Shown here: positions 16,861-26,043 of the stretch, piece after piece
How the letters are laid out: every line of letters starts with the position of its first letter
Position numbering within the stretch: the first letter of the stretch is position 1
NCBI RefSeq assembly: GCF_001905845.1
Contig: NZ_LIVZ01000010.1
Span: 298,822 to 362,821, forward strand
Length of the DNA: 64,000 bases
Direction: 5' to 3'
DNA from: Streptomyces sp. TSRI0107
GTDB lineage: Bacteria > Actinomycetota > Actinomycetes > Streptomycetales > Streptomycetaceae
Position numbers and translations under genes: made by a program
The notes under the pieces: model-generated
Database searches by the model: none
The model's input: the letters and a program-made list of their open reading frames with translations, nothing else
Told to the model about the DNA's origin: nothing

Positions 16861-17532
16861 ATGACGATCCGCGTGATGCTCGTCGACGACCAGGTGCTGC
16901 TGCGCACCGGGTTCCGGATGGTGCTCGCCGCCCAGCCGGACATGGAGGTCGTCGCGGAGGCCGGGGACGGCGTCGAGGCCCTTCAGGTGGTGCGCTCGAC
17001 CGCCGTCGACGTCGTGCTGATGGACGTCCGCATGCCCAAGCTCGACGGCGTGGAGGCCACCCGGCGCATCTGCTCGGAGCCGAACCCGCCGAAGGTGCTG
17101 ATCCTGACCACCTTCGACCTCGACGAGTACGCCTTCTCCGGGCTGAAGGCGGGCGCCTCCGGGTTCATGCTCAAGGACGTGCCGCCCGGCGAACTGCTCG
17201 CCGCGATCCGCTCGGTGCACAGCGGCGACGCCGTGGTCGCGCCCTCGACCACCCGGCGGCTGCTGGACCGGTTCGCGCCGATGCTGCCCAGCGCCGGCAA
17301 GGAGCCCCAGCACAAGGAGCTGGAACGGCTGACCGACCGGGAGCGCGAGGTCATGATGCTGGTGGCGCAGGGCCTGTCCAACGGCGAGATCGCCGCCCGG
17401 CTGGTGCTGTCCGAGGCGACCGTGAAGACGCACGTCGGACGCATCCTGACCAAGCTCGGGCTGCGGGACCGGGTGCAGGTCGTCGTCCTCGCGTACGAGA
17501 CGGGACTGGTACGGGCCGGCGGACAAGGCTGA
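16861..17532 (+). CDS. NarL/FixJ-family response regulator
   Basis: This 223-residue regulator has a receiver domain (LVDDQ at the N-terminus, phospho-acceptor Asp55 in LMDVRMPK, and Lys in LKD near 105). A LuxR-type helix-turn-helix follows (LTDREREVMMLVAQGLSNGEIAARL, then TVKTHVGRILTKL). I chose the ATG at 16861 with GGAAGAGG upstream; an in-frame ATG at 16840 would add 7 residues. It is paired with the kinase just upstream. The regulon is unknown. Confidence 0.94.
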   Translation: MTIRVMLVDDQVLLRTGFRMVLAAQPDMEVVAEAGDGVEALQVVRSTAVDVVLMDVRMPKLDGVEATRRICSEPNPPKVLILTTFDLDEYAFSGLKAGASGFMLKDVPPGELLAAIRSVHSGDAVVAPSTTRRLLDRFAPMLPSAGKEPQHKELERLTDREREVMMLVAQGLSNGEIAARLVLSEATVKTHVGRILTKLGLRDRVQVVVLAYETGLVRAGGQG

Positions 17533-17586
17533 CGGAGCCCGGGACGCGCTCGCCCGGGCCGGTCCCGGCACGGGCTCCCCACGCGG

Positions 17587-18690
17587 TCAGCGCAGGACGC
17601 CCTCGATGAAGTCGCTGCCCAGGCGGGCCACCGCCGACAGGTCCAGCTGGTGCTGCGCGTAACGGCCGCGGCGGCGCGTGGTGATCAGACCGGCCTTCTT
17701 CAGCACGCTCAGGTGCCGGGATATCTCGGGCGCCGACATGCCGTGCGCGTCGGCCAGCTCGCTGGTGGTGTGCGGGGCGCGGGCCAGATGACGGCACAGC
17801 CGCATCCGCACCGGGTGCGCCAGCGCGTCCAGCCGGCGGGTGAGCTGTTCGACGGACGGGGCCTGCGGCGCGGAACCGCTGACCGGGTAGGTGATCGCGG
17901 GCTGCCAGCCGTACCGGTGCAGCACCATCACATGCGGCCAGCCCAGGCTCGTCGGGACCAGGACCAGGCCGCCGTCCCCCGTGGCGGTGCGGCCCACGAT
18001 CAGCTTGTCGACCGTGACGAGCCCGGCCTCCTCGTCCAGCGACACCGCCGACGACACCGCGGCCAGGGCGTCCCCGAGGCCCTTGTGGCGCAGCAGCTCC
18101 GTCTTGTGCCGGGCGTCGGCGGCCAGCTGCGGCTGGACCCGGGCCCAGACGTCCGCGAAGAACGCCTCGTCGCAGTCCAGCATCAGCTGACGGAACCAGG
18201 CGCGCACGGCCGGCGGGTCATCGAGCAGCCGCCGGGTGAACCGCTCCTGCACACAGCCCCGCGCGGCGGCCATGTCCAGTGCGCGCCGGCGCACGGTCTC
18301 GTCCTCCAGCGGGCCGGCGCTCTCGGTGTCGTAGCTGATCTGGCAGGTGAACTCCAGGGCCGCGTGCACGAACTGCTGGTCGGTCAGCTTGTCCAGCAGG
18401 TCCAGCTCCTCGGCGAGCGTGCCGCCCGGAAGGGTGTGCGTGCCGGGGAGGCCGGCGAAGGGCGCGAAGACGTCGGAGAACGTCGTGCGCCACAGGAAGT
18501 CCGCCTCGCACAGCCGGTCCGCGAGGCCCGGATCGAGCTGCGAGGAGACCGCCGTCGCCCAGCCCTGGAGCCCCGGGTGGTGTCCGGGCTCGGCGAGCGC
18601 GTGCAGGGCCATGCCGAGCTCGGCCAGCGGCGACGGCATGAAGGAGATCCGCTCCTGGGGCAGCCCGGTGATGTCGATGCTCACGCTCAT
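17587..18690 (-). CDS. ArsR-type winged-helix transcriptional regulator with N-terminal DUF5937-like domain
   Basis: This 367-residue protein ends with a complete ArsR-type winged helix: LDALAHPVRMRLCRHLA, TTSELADAHGMSAPEISRHLSVLKKAGLI and a basic wing RRRGRYAQ. The N-terminal 280 residues are a separate helical domain with no metal-binding Cys pair, so it is not a classical metal sensor. The ATG follows closely on two other in-frame candidates (GTG codons); the exact start is moderately certain. It is transcribed away from the small gene at 18853. Confidence 0.85.
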   Translation of the reverse strand: MSVSIDITGLPQERISFMPSPLAELGMALHALAEPGHHPGLQGWATAVSSQLDPGLADRLCEADFLWRTTFSDVFAPFAGLPGTHTLPGGTLAEELDLLDKLTDQQFVHAALEFTCQISYDTESAGPLEDETVRRRALDMAAARGCVQERFTRRLLDDPPAVRAWFRQLMLDCDEAFFADVWARVQPQLAADARHKTELLRHKGLGDALAAVSSAVSLDEEAGLVTVDKLIVGRTATGDGGLVLVPTSLGWPHVMVLHRYGWQPAITYPVSGSAPQAPSVEQLTRRLDALAHPVRMRLCRHLARAPHTTSELADAHGMSAPEISRHLSVLKKAGLITTRRRGRYAQHQLDLSAVARLGSDFIEGVLR

Positions 18691-18852
18691 GACCCCATGG
18701 TGCACCCGGCCACCGACAACGCCCCGTCGATTGACGGGAGCTGCCAATCGGCGGGACACGCCGCCCCGCCGGGCGCAGGCTGAGGACACCGGGGCAGCCG
18801 CGGAGCCTTCCGGAATCCCCTGTGTCCCGACGTCCCGAAGAGGCGAACCGTC

Positions 18853-19062
18853 ATGAGCGTCACCCAGCAGTACCTCCTCGACACCTACCGAGCCCAGCGC
18901 CTCGGCGACACCGTCCCGCCGCAGCCCGGCGCCCACGACTGGCAGGTCGTCCGCGAGTGGCGCGACCGCCGCGAGTTCCGGGCCGTCCTCACGGGCCGTC
19001 CCGTCCACGGGCGGACGCGGCAGGCCCTAGGCAGGTGGCTGCGGCTGCGGCCGCGCTTCTAG
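18853..19062 (+). CDS. Small conserved protein
   Basis: This 69-residue basic protein (MSVTQQYLLDTYRAQRLGD at the N-terminus, RLRPRF at the end) has no membrane segment and no recognisable domain. It has a GAAGAGGCG upstream of the ATG, and its codon use is like that of its neighbours. It is divergent from the ArsR-type gene across 162 bp. I recognise the type as a small Streptomyces conserved hypothetical but cannot assign a function. Confidence 0.6.
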   Translation: MSVTQQYLLDTYRAQRLGDTVPPQPGAHDWQVVREWRDRREFRAVLTGRPVHGRTRQALGRWLRLRPRF

Positions 19063-19074
19063 GCTCGCCCTGGC

Positions 19075-19138
19075 GTTCAGGTGAGGGCCTGGGCGCCCAC
19101 CCCGCCGTTCAGGTCAGGGCCTGGGCGCCCGCCCCGCC
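19075..19138. repeat. 32-bp tandem duplication at the 3' end of a gene
   Basis: Two adjacent 32-bp units (19075-19106 and 19107-19138) differ at two positions. The inner unit contains the stop codon and last residues of the threonine aldolase-like gene; the outer unit is a non-coding copy of the same end. Confidence 0.85.
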
Positions 19139-20350
19139 GGCGGCCTCCTCGGCCAGCCGTGCCGCGAAGTCCGCGACCGCGGACCGCACGTCGGCCGCCG
19201 TCCACTCCAGGCCGGTGGCGCGGACGTAGACCTCCGTCATGGCCAGGCCGGGGCCCTTCGCGTCCCAGGCGTTGGCGAAGAGGACCGTGCCGGTCTCCTC
19301 CGCCGCGCGCACCGCCGCCTCGGCGACCACGTCGGCGTCGTACGGCAGCCAGACCTGGAACTCGTTGGTGTGCGGCACCTCGGGGTGGACGCGCGACCAC
19401 GGCAGCCCGGCGGCCGCGAAGCCCTCCCGCAGCGCGGCGGCCACCACGCGCGCGTGGGTCACGTACGCGGGCAGCCGGGGCAGTTCCCGCTCCAGGCCCA
19501 CGAGTGCCGACAGCACGGTGGGGAACTGCTGGAAGACCGTGCCGCCGTAGCGGTGCCGCCAGGTCTTCGCCTCCTCCACCAGCGTCGCCGGGCCGGCCAG
19601 CGCGGCACCGCCGAAGCCGTCGAGGGACTTGTAGAACGAGACGTACACGCTGTCCGCGAGGCCCGCGATCTCCTCCAGGGGGCGGCCGAAGTGGACGGTG
19701 GACTCCCACAGGCGCGCGCCGTCGAAGTGCACCACCGCCTCGCGCTCGCGCGCCGCCGCCACGGTCTCGGTCAGCTCCTCCCAGGAGGGCAGCACGAAAC
19801 CGGCGTCCCTGAGGGGCAGTTCCACCATCAGCGCGCCGAACGGTTCCGCGAGACCGCGTACCTCGTCGGCGGTCGGCAGCCGCGGCTCGCCGGTCACATG
19901 GACCGGACGCAACCCGGCGACCTGGCTGAACGCATGGCGTTCATGCACTTCGGGGTGGGCGAGCGGATGCAGGGCGACGGCCGTGTTCCCGGTGCGGCCC
20001 GCCCAGCAGCGCAGCGCCACCTGCTGCGCCATCGTGCCGGTCGGGAAGAACGCGGCGGCCTCGGTGCCGAGCAGCCCGGCGACCTTCTCCTCCAAGGCCT
20101 CGACCACGCCGTTGCCGTAGAGGTCGACCGGCTCGTCCAGGTCGTACACCTCGGTCCCGGTGTCCAGCAGCGCCAGGCGCTCGCGGAGGGTGAGCAGATA
20201 ACTCGGGCGCGCGAGAATGCGCCGCGCGCTCCGGCTCGCGCCGAGGCGCCGCTCCCGGCGCCGCTTGCGCCGCTCTTCGTCCTGTTCGTCCGTCAGGGTG
20301 TCCTCGTCCGTCAGGATGTCCGGTGTGCCTCGGCCGGCCGTGTCGCTCAT
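19109..20350 (-). CDS. Low-specificity L-threonine aldolase / beta-eliminating lyase-type PLP enzyme
   Basis: This 413-residue fold-type I PLP enzyme has the aldolase pattern: DLYGNGVVEALEEKVAGLLGTEAAAFFPTGTMAQQ, then VHFDGARLWES and the PLP lysine segment SFYKSLDGFGG. A charged, disordered N-terminus of about 45 residues precedes it. Family members cleave L-threonine or beta-hydroxy amino acids to glycine and an aldehyde. The substrate here is not determinable. It is monocistronic and divergent from the cofactor operon. The 3' end is tandemly duplicated. Confidence 0.88.
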   Translation of the reverse strand: MSDTAGRGTPDILTDEDTLTDEQDEERRKRRRERRLGASRSARRILARPSYLLTLRERLALLDTGTEVYDLDEPVDLYGNGVVEALEEKVAGLLGTEAAAFFPTGTMAQQVALRCWAGRTGNTAVALHPLAHPEVHERHAFSQVAGLRPVHVTGEPRLPTADEVRGLAEPFGALMVELPLRDAGFVLPSWEELTETVAAAREREAVVHFDGARLWESTVHFGRPLEEIAGLADSVYVSFYKSLDGFGGAALAGPATLVEEAKTWRHRYGGTVFQQFPTVLSALVGLERELPRLPAYVTHARVVAAALREGFAAAGLPWSRVHPEVPHTNEFQVWLPYDADVVAEAAVRAAEETGTVLFANAWDAKGPGLAMTEVYVRATGLEWTAADVRSAVADFAARLAEEAAGGAGAQALT

Positions 20351-20569
20351 GGACGCGATGATCGCGCGCGGCGCCCCGCGCGGGCACGCGCTTTTCCCTC
20401 ACGCGCCGTCCGGGAACCCCGAGTCCGCGGGGACCCTCGGCGCCCGTCCGAACGGCGGACGGAAACCCACAGCCTGTGGACAACCGAACGCCCCTCGAAC
20501 CGATCGCGTTAACATGACGAGAAATCGTCCGGTACCCAGAGCGGACTGGAACGGGAAGGCCGCCGTCGC

Positions 20570-21502
20570 GTGAGTACAAGCCAACAGCCAGATCCCAGGG
20601 ACCGCCCCGCGCGGCTCACCGTCGGCGTCGTCGGCGCCGGCCGCGTGGGCCCCGCGCTCGCCGCGTCCCTCCAGCTCGCCGGGCACCGCCCGGTGGCCGT
20701 CTCCGCGGTCTCCGACGCCTCCCGGCGCCGGGCCGCGACGCTGCTGCCCGACGTACCGGTGGTGCCGCCCGCCGAGGTGCTGGAGCGCTCCGACCTGGTG
20801 CTGCTGACCGTCCCCGACGACACCCTGCCCGGCCTGGTGACCGGCCTCGCCGAGACCGGCGCCGTCCGGCCGGGCCAGCTCCTCGTCCACACCTCCGGAC
20901 GCTACGGCGCGAAGGTCCTGGACCCCGCCCTCCGCGCGGGCGCCCTCCCGCTGGCCCTGCACCCGGCGATGACCTTCACCGGCACCCCCGTGGACGTCCA
21001 GCGGCTCGCCGGCTGCTCCTTCGGCGTCACCGCCCCCGACGAACTGCGCCTCGCGGCGGAGGCCCTCGTCATCGAGATGGGCGGCGAACCCGAGTGGATC
21101 GCCGAGCGGAACCGGCCGCTCTACCACGCGGCCCTCGCCCTCGGCGCCAACCACCTGGTCACCCTCGTCGCCCAGTCCATGGAACTGCTGCGCACGGCCG
21201 GCGTGGAGGCCCCCGACCGGATGCTCGGCCCGCTGCTCGGCGCCGCCCTCGACAACGCCCTGCGCTCCGGCGACGCCGCCCTGACCGGCCCCGTCGCGCG
21301 CGGGGACGCGGGCACCGTCGCCGCGCACGTCGCCGAGCTGCGCGCGCACGCCCCGCAGACCGTCGCCGGCTACCTGGCGATGGCCCGCGCCACCGCCGAC
21401 CGGGCCCTCGCCCACGGCCTGCTGAAGCCGGAACTCGCCGAAGACCTGCTGGGTGTGCTCGCCGACGGCGCGGCCCTGCCCGAGAACGGGGAAGACCAAT
21501 GA
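20570..21502 (+). CDS. Rossmann-like and DUF2520 oxidoreductase
   Basis: This 310-residue NAD(P)-binding protein opens with TVGVVGAGRVGPALAASLQLAG (a GxGxxG nucleotide fold). HPAMTF and AGCSF follow, then an all-helical C-terminal DUF2520 domain (NRPLYHAALALGANHLVTL). The fold resembles ketopantoate reductase and beta-hydroxyacid dehydrogenases. The start is GTG. Its stop overlaps the panC start by 4 bases. This coupling makes a pantothenate-pathway reductase an attractive but unproven assignment. Confidence 0.85.
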   Translation: MSTSQQPDPRDRPARLTVGVVGAGRVGPALAASLQLAGHRPVAVSAVSDASRRRAATLLPDVPVVPPAEVLERSDLVLLTVPDDTLPGLVTGLAETGAVRPGQLLVHTSGRYGAKVLDPALRAGALPLALHPAMTFTGTPVDVQRLAGCSFGVTAPDELRLAAEALVIEMGGEPEWIAERNRPLYHAALALGANHLVTLVAQSMELLRTAGVEAPDRMLGPLLGAALDNALRSGDAALTGPVARGDAGTVAAHVAELRAHAPQTVAGYLAMARATADRALAHGLLKPELAEDLLGVLADGAALPENGEDQ

Positions 21503-22509
21503 GCCGCGACTTCGAACTCGTCCCCACCCTGGACGACCTCCGCTACGCCCTGGACCACTTCTCGGTGCCCGGCCGCACCGCCGTCGTGATGACCATGGGC
21601 GCGCTGCACGAGGGGCACGCCACGCTGATCCGGGCCGCGCGGGAGCGCGTGGGACGCGACGGCTACGTCGTCGTCACCGTCTTCGTGAACCCCCTCCAGT
21701 TCGGCGCAGGCGAGGACCTGGACCGCTATCCGCGCACCCTGGAAGCCGACCTGAAGACCGCCGAGCAGGCCGGCGCGGACATCGTGTTCGCCCCGTCCGT
21801 CGACGAGGTCTATCCGGCGGGCAAGCCCGAGATCACCCTCCGCGCGGGAGCCATGGGAGAGCGCCTGGAGGGCGCCTCCCGCCCCGGCCACTTCGACGGC
21901 ATGCTCACCGTCGTCGCCAAGCTGCTCCACCTCACCCGCCCCGATGTCGCGTTCTTCGGGCAGAAGGACGCCCAGCAGCTCGCCCTGATCCGGCGCATGG
22001 TGCGGGACCTGAACTTCGGCGTGGAGATCGTCGGCGTGCCGACCGTCCGCGAGGAGGACGGCCTGGCCCTGTCCAGCCGCAACCGCTACCTCGCCCCCCA
22101 GGAGCGGCGCACCGCCCTCGCGCTGTCCCGCGCCCTGTTCGCGGCACAGGACCGGCACGTGGCACTGGAGGCACTGCGCGCGCGTGCCCGGGAAGTGCCC
22201 TCCACGCGGGCGCGCGCCGAGGCGCTGAGCGCCATAGGGGAGTCCCGCGCGGCCGCCGACGCGCACGCCGTCGCCAAGGCCGCCCCCGGCGGCCCGGCGG
22301 AGGTCCGCGCGGCGGCCCGGCTCGTCCTCGACGAGGCCGCCCGCCTCGACCCGCCGCTCGCCCTGGACTACCTCGCCCTGGTCGACCCCTCCGACTTCAC
22401 GGAGGTCCCGGACGACTACACCGGCGAGGCCGTCCTCGCCGTCGCGGCCCGGGTCGGCGCGACCCGGCTGATCGACAACGTCACCCTCACCTTCGGAGCC
22501 GCCTCGTGA
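21499..22509 (+). CDS. panC: Pantothenate synthetase
   Basis: This enzyme joins pantoate and beta-alanine with ATP. MTMGALHEGH (the HxGH ATP site) is at about residue 33, FVNPLQF near 58, and the KMSKS-like LALSSRNRYL near 190. The 336-residue length is longer than the usual 280-300, mostly from an Ala-rich insert near residues 225-270. It is translationally coupled on both sides (ATGA with the DUF2520 gene, GTGA with nadB). Identification is firm. Confidence 0.96.
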   Translation: MSRDFELVPTLDDLRYALDHFSVPGRTAVVMTMGALHEGHATLIRAARERVGRDGYVVVTVFVNPLQFGAGEDLDRYPRTLEADLKTAEQAGADIVFAPSVDEVYPAGKPEITLRAGAMGERLEGASRPGHFDGMLTVVAKLLHLTRPDVAFFGQKDAQQLALIRRMVRDLNFGVEIVGVPTVREEDGLALSSRNRYLAPQERRTALALSRALFAAQDRHVALEALRARAREVPSTRARAEALSAIGESRAAADAHAVAKAAPGGPAEVRAAARLVLDEAARLDPPLALDYLALVDPSDFTEVPDDYTGEAVLAVAARVGATRLIDNVTLTFGAAS

Positions 22510-24236
22510 CCAGCACAGGCATACGACTGCACGCGCCCGCTCCGGGCTGGTCCATCGACGCGGACGTGGTGGTCGTCGGCTCCGGCGTCGCCGGCCTGAC
22601 CGCGGCCCTGCGCTGCGAGGCCGCCGGCCTGAACACGGTCGTCGTCACCAAGGCCCGCCTCGACGACGGCTCCACCCGCTGGGCGCAGGGCGGCATCGCC
22701 GCGGCCCTCGGCGAGGGCGACACCCCGGAGCAGCACCTCGACGACACCCTGGTGGCGGGCGCGGGCCTGTGCGACGAGGAGGCGGTACGGATCCTCGTCA
22801 CCGAGGGCCCCGACGCCGTACGCCGGCTCATCGAGACCGGCGCCCAGTTCGACGAGTCCTCCGAAGGCGGCCTCGCGCTCACCCGTGAGGGCGGCCACCA
22901 CCGCCGCCGCATCGCCCACGCGGGCGGTGACGCGACCGGCGCGGAGATCTCCCGCGCGCTGGTGGAGGCGGTCCGCGCGCGGGGCGTGCGCACCATCGAG
23001 AACGCCCTCGTGCTGGACCTGCTGGCGGACGCCGACGGCCGTACCGCGGGCGTGACCCTGCACGTGATGGGGGAGGGCCAGCACGACGGTGTGGGCGCCG
23101 TGCACGCCCCCGCGGTGGTGCTCGCCACCGGCGGCATGGGCCAGGTCTTCTCCGCCACCACCAACCCCTCGGTCTCCACCGGCGACGGCGTGGCCCTCGC
23201 GCTCCGCGCGGGCGCCGAGGTGAGCGACCTGGAGTTCGTCCAGTTCCACCCGACCGTGCTGTTCCTCGGCCCCGACGCGGAGGGCCAGCAGCCCCTGGTC
23301 TCCGAGGCGGTCCGCGGCGAGGGCGCCCACCTGGTCGACGCCGACGGCGTGCGCTTCATGGCCGGCCAGCACGAGCTGGGCGAGCTCGCGCCCCGCGACA
23401 TCGTCGCCAAGGGCATCACGCGGCGGATGCAGGAGCAGGACGCCGAGCACATGTTCCTCGACGCCCGGCACTTCGGCGCCGAGATGTGGGAGCAGCGCTT
23501 CCCGACGATCCTCGCCGCCTGCCGCGCCAACGGCATCGACCCCGTCCGGGAGCCCATCCCGGTCGCCCCGGCCGCCCACTACGCCTCCGGCGGCATCCGC
23601 ACCGACTCCCACGGCCGGACCACCGTCCCCGGCCTGTACGCGTGCGGCGAGGTCGCCTGCACGGGCGTGCACGGCGCCAACCGGCTCGCCTCGAACAGCC
23701 TCCTCGAAGGCCTGGTCTACGCCGAGCGCATCGCCGCCGACATCGCGGCGGCCCACGCCGAGAGCGGCCTCCACGCGCGCGTGCCCGAGCCGGTGCCCTA
23801 CCCGGAGGTGCCCGCCCACCCGCTGCTCGCCCCCGAGGCCCGCTTCACCATCCAGCGGATCATGACCGAGGGCGCGGGCGTGCTGCGCTCCGCCGACTCC
23901 CTCACCCAGGCCGCCGACCGGCTCCAGCAGCTGCACGCCGAGGCCCGGGACGCGCTCACCGAGAACGGCAAGACCGCCGAGCCCGGCGTCGACACCTGGG
24001 AGGCCACCAACCTGCTGTGCGTGGCCCGCGTCCTGGTCGCCGCCGCCCGGCTGCGCGACGAGACCCGCGGCTGCCACTGGCGCGAGGACCACGCCGACCG
24101 CGACGACACCGCGTGGCGCCGCCACATCGTCGTACGGCTGAATCCGGACCGCACGCTCGCCGTGCGCACCACGGACACCCCAGACTTTCCCCCGACCCGG
24201 CCGAACCCTCCGGCGCACCGTCCCCAGGAGCAGTGA
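22506..24236 (+). CDS. nadB: L-aspartate oxidase
   Basis: This FAD enzyme oxidises aspartate to iminoaspartate for quinolinate and NAD synthesis. The 576-residue protein has the dinucleotide motif VVVVGSGVAGLTAAL near residue 20. STRWAQGGIAAAL, LEFVQFHPT, GANRLASNSLLEG and the C-terminal helical domain complete the succinate dehydrogenase/NadB family set. The GTG start overlaps the panC stop. nadC follows immediately; nadA is not in the window. Confidence 0.96.
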   Translation: MTSTGIRLHAPAPGWSIDADVVVVGSGVAGLTAALRCEAAGLNTVVVTKARLDDGSTRWAQGGIAAALGEGDTPEQHLDDTLVAGAGLCDEEAVRILVTEGPDAVRRLIETGAQFDESSEGGLALTREGGHHRRRIAHAGGDATGAEISRALVEAVRARGVRTIENALVLDLLADADGRTAGVTLHVMGEGQHDGVGAVHAPAVVLATGGMGQVFSATTNPSVSTGDGVALALRAGAEVSDLEFVQFHPTVLFLGPDAEGQQPLVSEAVRGEGAHLVDADGVRFMAGQHELGELAPRDIVAKGITRRMQEQDAEHMFLDARHFGAEMWEQRFPTILAACRANGIDPVREPIPVAPAAHYASGGIRTDSHGRTTVPGLYACGEVACTGVHGANRLASNSLLEGLVYAERIAADIAAAHAESGLHARVPEPVPYPEVPAHPLLAPEARFTIQRIMTEGAGVLRSADSLTQAADRLQQLHAEARDALTENGKTAEPGVDTWEATNLLCVARVLVAAARLRDETRGCHWREDHADRDDTAWRRHIVVRLNPDRTLAVRTTDTPDFPPTRPNPPAHRPQEQ

Positions 24237-24241
24237 GAGCA

Positions 24242-25228
24242 GTGAGCACCCCCGACCTTCCCCTTGCCGGCAACGGCAACGGCGGCTGCGGCGACGGCTG
24301 CGCCTGCGGCGCGGACACCGACGGCGACGCCTACCTGGAGTGCGGCCTCGACCCCGCGCTCGCCCAGCTGCTGGCCGACGCAGGCCTCGACCCCGTGGAG
24401 GTCGAGGACATCGCCAACGTCGCCATCCAGGAGGACCTGGCGGGCGGCGTGGACGTGACGACGGTCGCGACCATCCCCGAGGACGCCGTGGCCACCGCCG
24501 ACTTCGTCGCCCGCGAGGCGGGCGTCGTGGCCGGCCTGCGGATCGCCGAGGCGGTCGTGTCGATCGTCTGCGAGGACGAGTTCGAGGTGGACCGCCACGT
24601 CGAGGACGGCGACCGCGTGGAGGCGGGCCAGAAGCTCCTCTCCGTCACCACCCGCACCCGCGACCTCCTCACCGCCGAGCGCAGCGCCCTGAACCTGCTG
24701 TGCCGCCTCTCCGGCATCGCCACGGCCACGCGCGCGTGGGCGGACGTTCTGGAGGGTACGAAGGCACGCGTGCGTGACACCCGTAAGACGACCCCCGGTC
24801 TGCGCTCGCTGGAGAAGTTCGCGGTCCGCTGCGGCGGTGGCGTGAACCACCGCATGTCGCTCTCCGACGCGGCCCTCGTCAAGGACAACCACGTGGTCGC
24901 CGCGGGCGGCGTCGCCCCGGCCTTCCAGGCGGTCCGCGAACGCTTCCCCGACGTGCCCATCGAGGTCGAGGTCGACACGCTGCACCAGCTGCGCGAGGTC
25001 GTCGACGCGGGCGCCGACCTGATCCTGCTGGACAACTTCACGCCGGGCGAGTGCGCGGAGGCGGTGGCCCTCGTGCACGGCCGCGCGGCGCTGGAGGCCT
25101 CCGGCCGGCTCACCCTCGAGAACGCCAAGGCGTACGCGGACACGGGCGTCGACTACCTCGCCGTGGGGGCCCTGACCCACTCCTCGCGGATCCTGGACAT
25201 CGGCCTGGACCTGCGAGCGGCGGAGTAG
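24242..25228 (+). CDS. nadC: Nicotinate-nucleotide pyrophosphorylase (quinolinate phosphoribosyltransferase)
   Basis: This enzyme converts quinolinate and PRPP to nicotinate mononucleotide. VRDTRKTTPGLRSLEKFAVRCGGGVNHR, VKDNH and ILLDNF are conserved. The 328-residue protein carries an unusual N-terminal segment rich in Gly and Cys (GNGGCGDGCACG). The GTG at 24242 was chosen for its spacing from the GGAG at 24227-24230. A GTG at 24233, overlapping the nadB stop, is also possible and adds three residues. Confidence 0.96.
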   Translation: MSTPDLPLAGNGNGGCGDGCACGADTDGDAYLECGLDPALAQLLADAGLDPVEVEDIANVAIQEDLAGGVDVTTVATIPEDAVATADFVAREAGVVAGLRIAEAVVSIVCEDEFEVDRHVEDGDRVEAGQKLLSVTTRTRDLLTAERSALNLLCRLSGIATATRAWADVLEGTKARVRDTRKTTPGLRSLEKFAVRCGGGVNHRMSLSDAALVKDNHVVAAGGVAPAFQAVRERFPDVPIEVEVDTLHQLREVVDAGADLILLDNFTPGECAEAVALVHGRAALEASGRLTLENAKAYADTGVDYLAVGALTHSSRILDIGLDLRAAE

Positions 25229-25245
25229 GGGGACGGGGACCGGCC

Positions 25246-26043
25246 ATGCTGCTGACGATCGACGTAGGCAACACGCACACCGTGCTCGGACTGTTCGACG
25301 GTGAGGACATCGTCGAACACTGGCGCATCTCCACCGACGCCCGCCGCACCGCCGACGAGATGGCGGTGCTGCTCCAGGGCCTGATGGGCATGCACCCGCT
25401 CCTCGGGGAGGAACTGGGCGACGGCATCGACGGCATCGCGATCTGCGCGACCGTGCCGTCCGTCCTGCACGAGCTGCGCGAGGTGACCCGCCGCTACTAC
25501 GGCGACGTCCCCGCCGTCCTCGTCGAACCCGGTGTCAAGACGGGCGTGCCGATCCTCACCGACAACCCCAAGGAGGTCGGCGCGGACCGCATCATCAACG
25601 CGGTCGCCGCGGTCGAGCTCTACGGCGGCCCCGCGATCGTCGTGGACTTCGGTACGGCGACGACGTTCGACGCGGTGTCCGCGCGGGGCGAGTACGTCGG
25701 CGGCGTCATCGCCCCCGGCATCGAGATCTCCGTCGAGGCGCTCGGCGTCAAGGGCGCCCAGCTCCGCAAGATCGAGGTGGCCCGGCCGCGCAGCGTCATC
25801 GGCAAGAACACGGTCGAGGCGATGCAGGCGGGCATCGTCTACGGCTTCGCCGGCCAGGTCGACGGCGTCGTCAACCGCATGGCCCGCGAACTCGCCGACG
25901 ACCCCGACGACGTCACGGTCATCGCGACGGGCGGCCTGGCACCCATGGTCCTGGGCGAGTCATCGGTGATCGACGAGCACGAACCGTGGCTGACACTGAT
26001 CGGCCTCCGCCTGGTCTACGAGCGGAACGTGGCGCGCATGTAG
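25246..26043 (+). CDS. coaX: Type III pantothenate kinase
   Basis: This enzyme phosphorylates pantothenate, the first step of CoA synthesis. The 265-residue ASKHA-fold protein has MLLTIDVGNTHTVLGLFDG (the phosphate-binding loop), GADRIINAVAA, VVDFGTATTFD and a C-terminal IATGGLAPM segment. It has a purine-rich GGGGGACGGGGAC site before the ATG. It completes an operon with the DUF2520 gene, panC, nadB and nadC. Placing pantothenate and NAD genes together is typical of Streptomyces. Confidence 0.96.
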   Translation: MLLTIDVGNTHTVLGLFDGEDIVEHWRISTDARRTADEMAVLLQGLMGMHPLLGEELGDGIDGIAICATVPSVLHELREVTRRYYGDVPAVLVEPGVKTGVPILTDNPKEVGADRIINAVAAVELYGGPAIVVDFGTATTFDAVSARGEYVGGVIAPGIEISVEALGVKGAQLRKIEVARPRSVIGKNTVEAMQAGIVYGFAGQVDGVVNRMARELADDPDDVTVIATGGLAPMVLGESSVIDEHEPWLTLIGLRLVYERNVARM

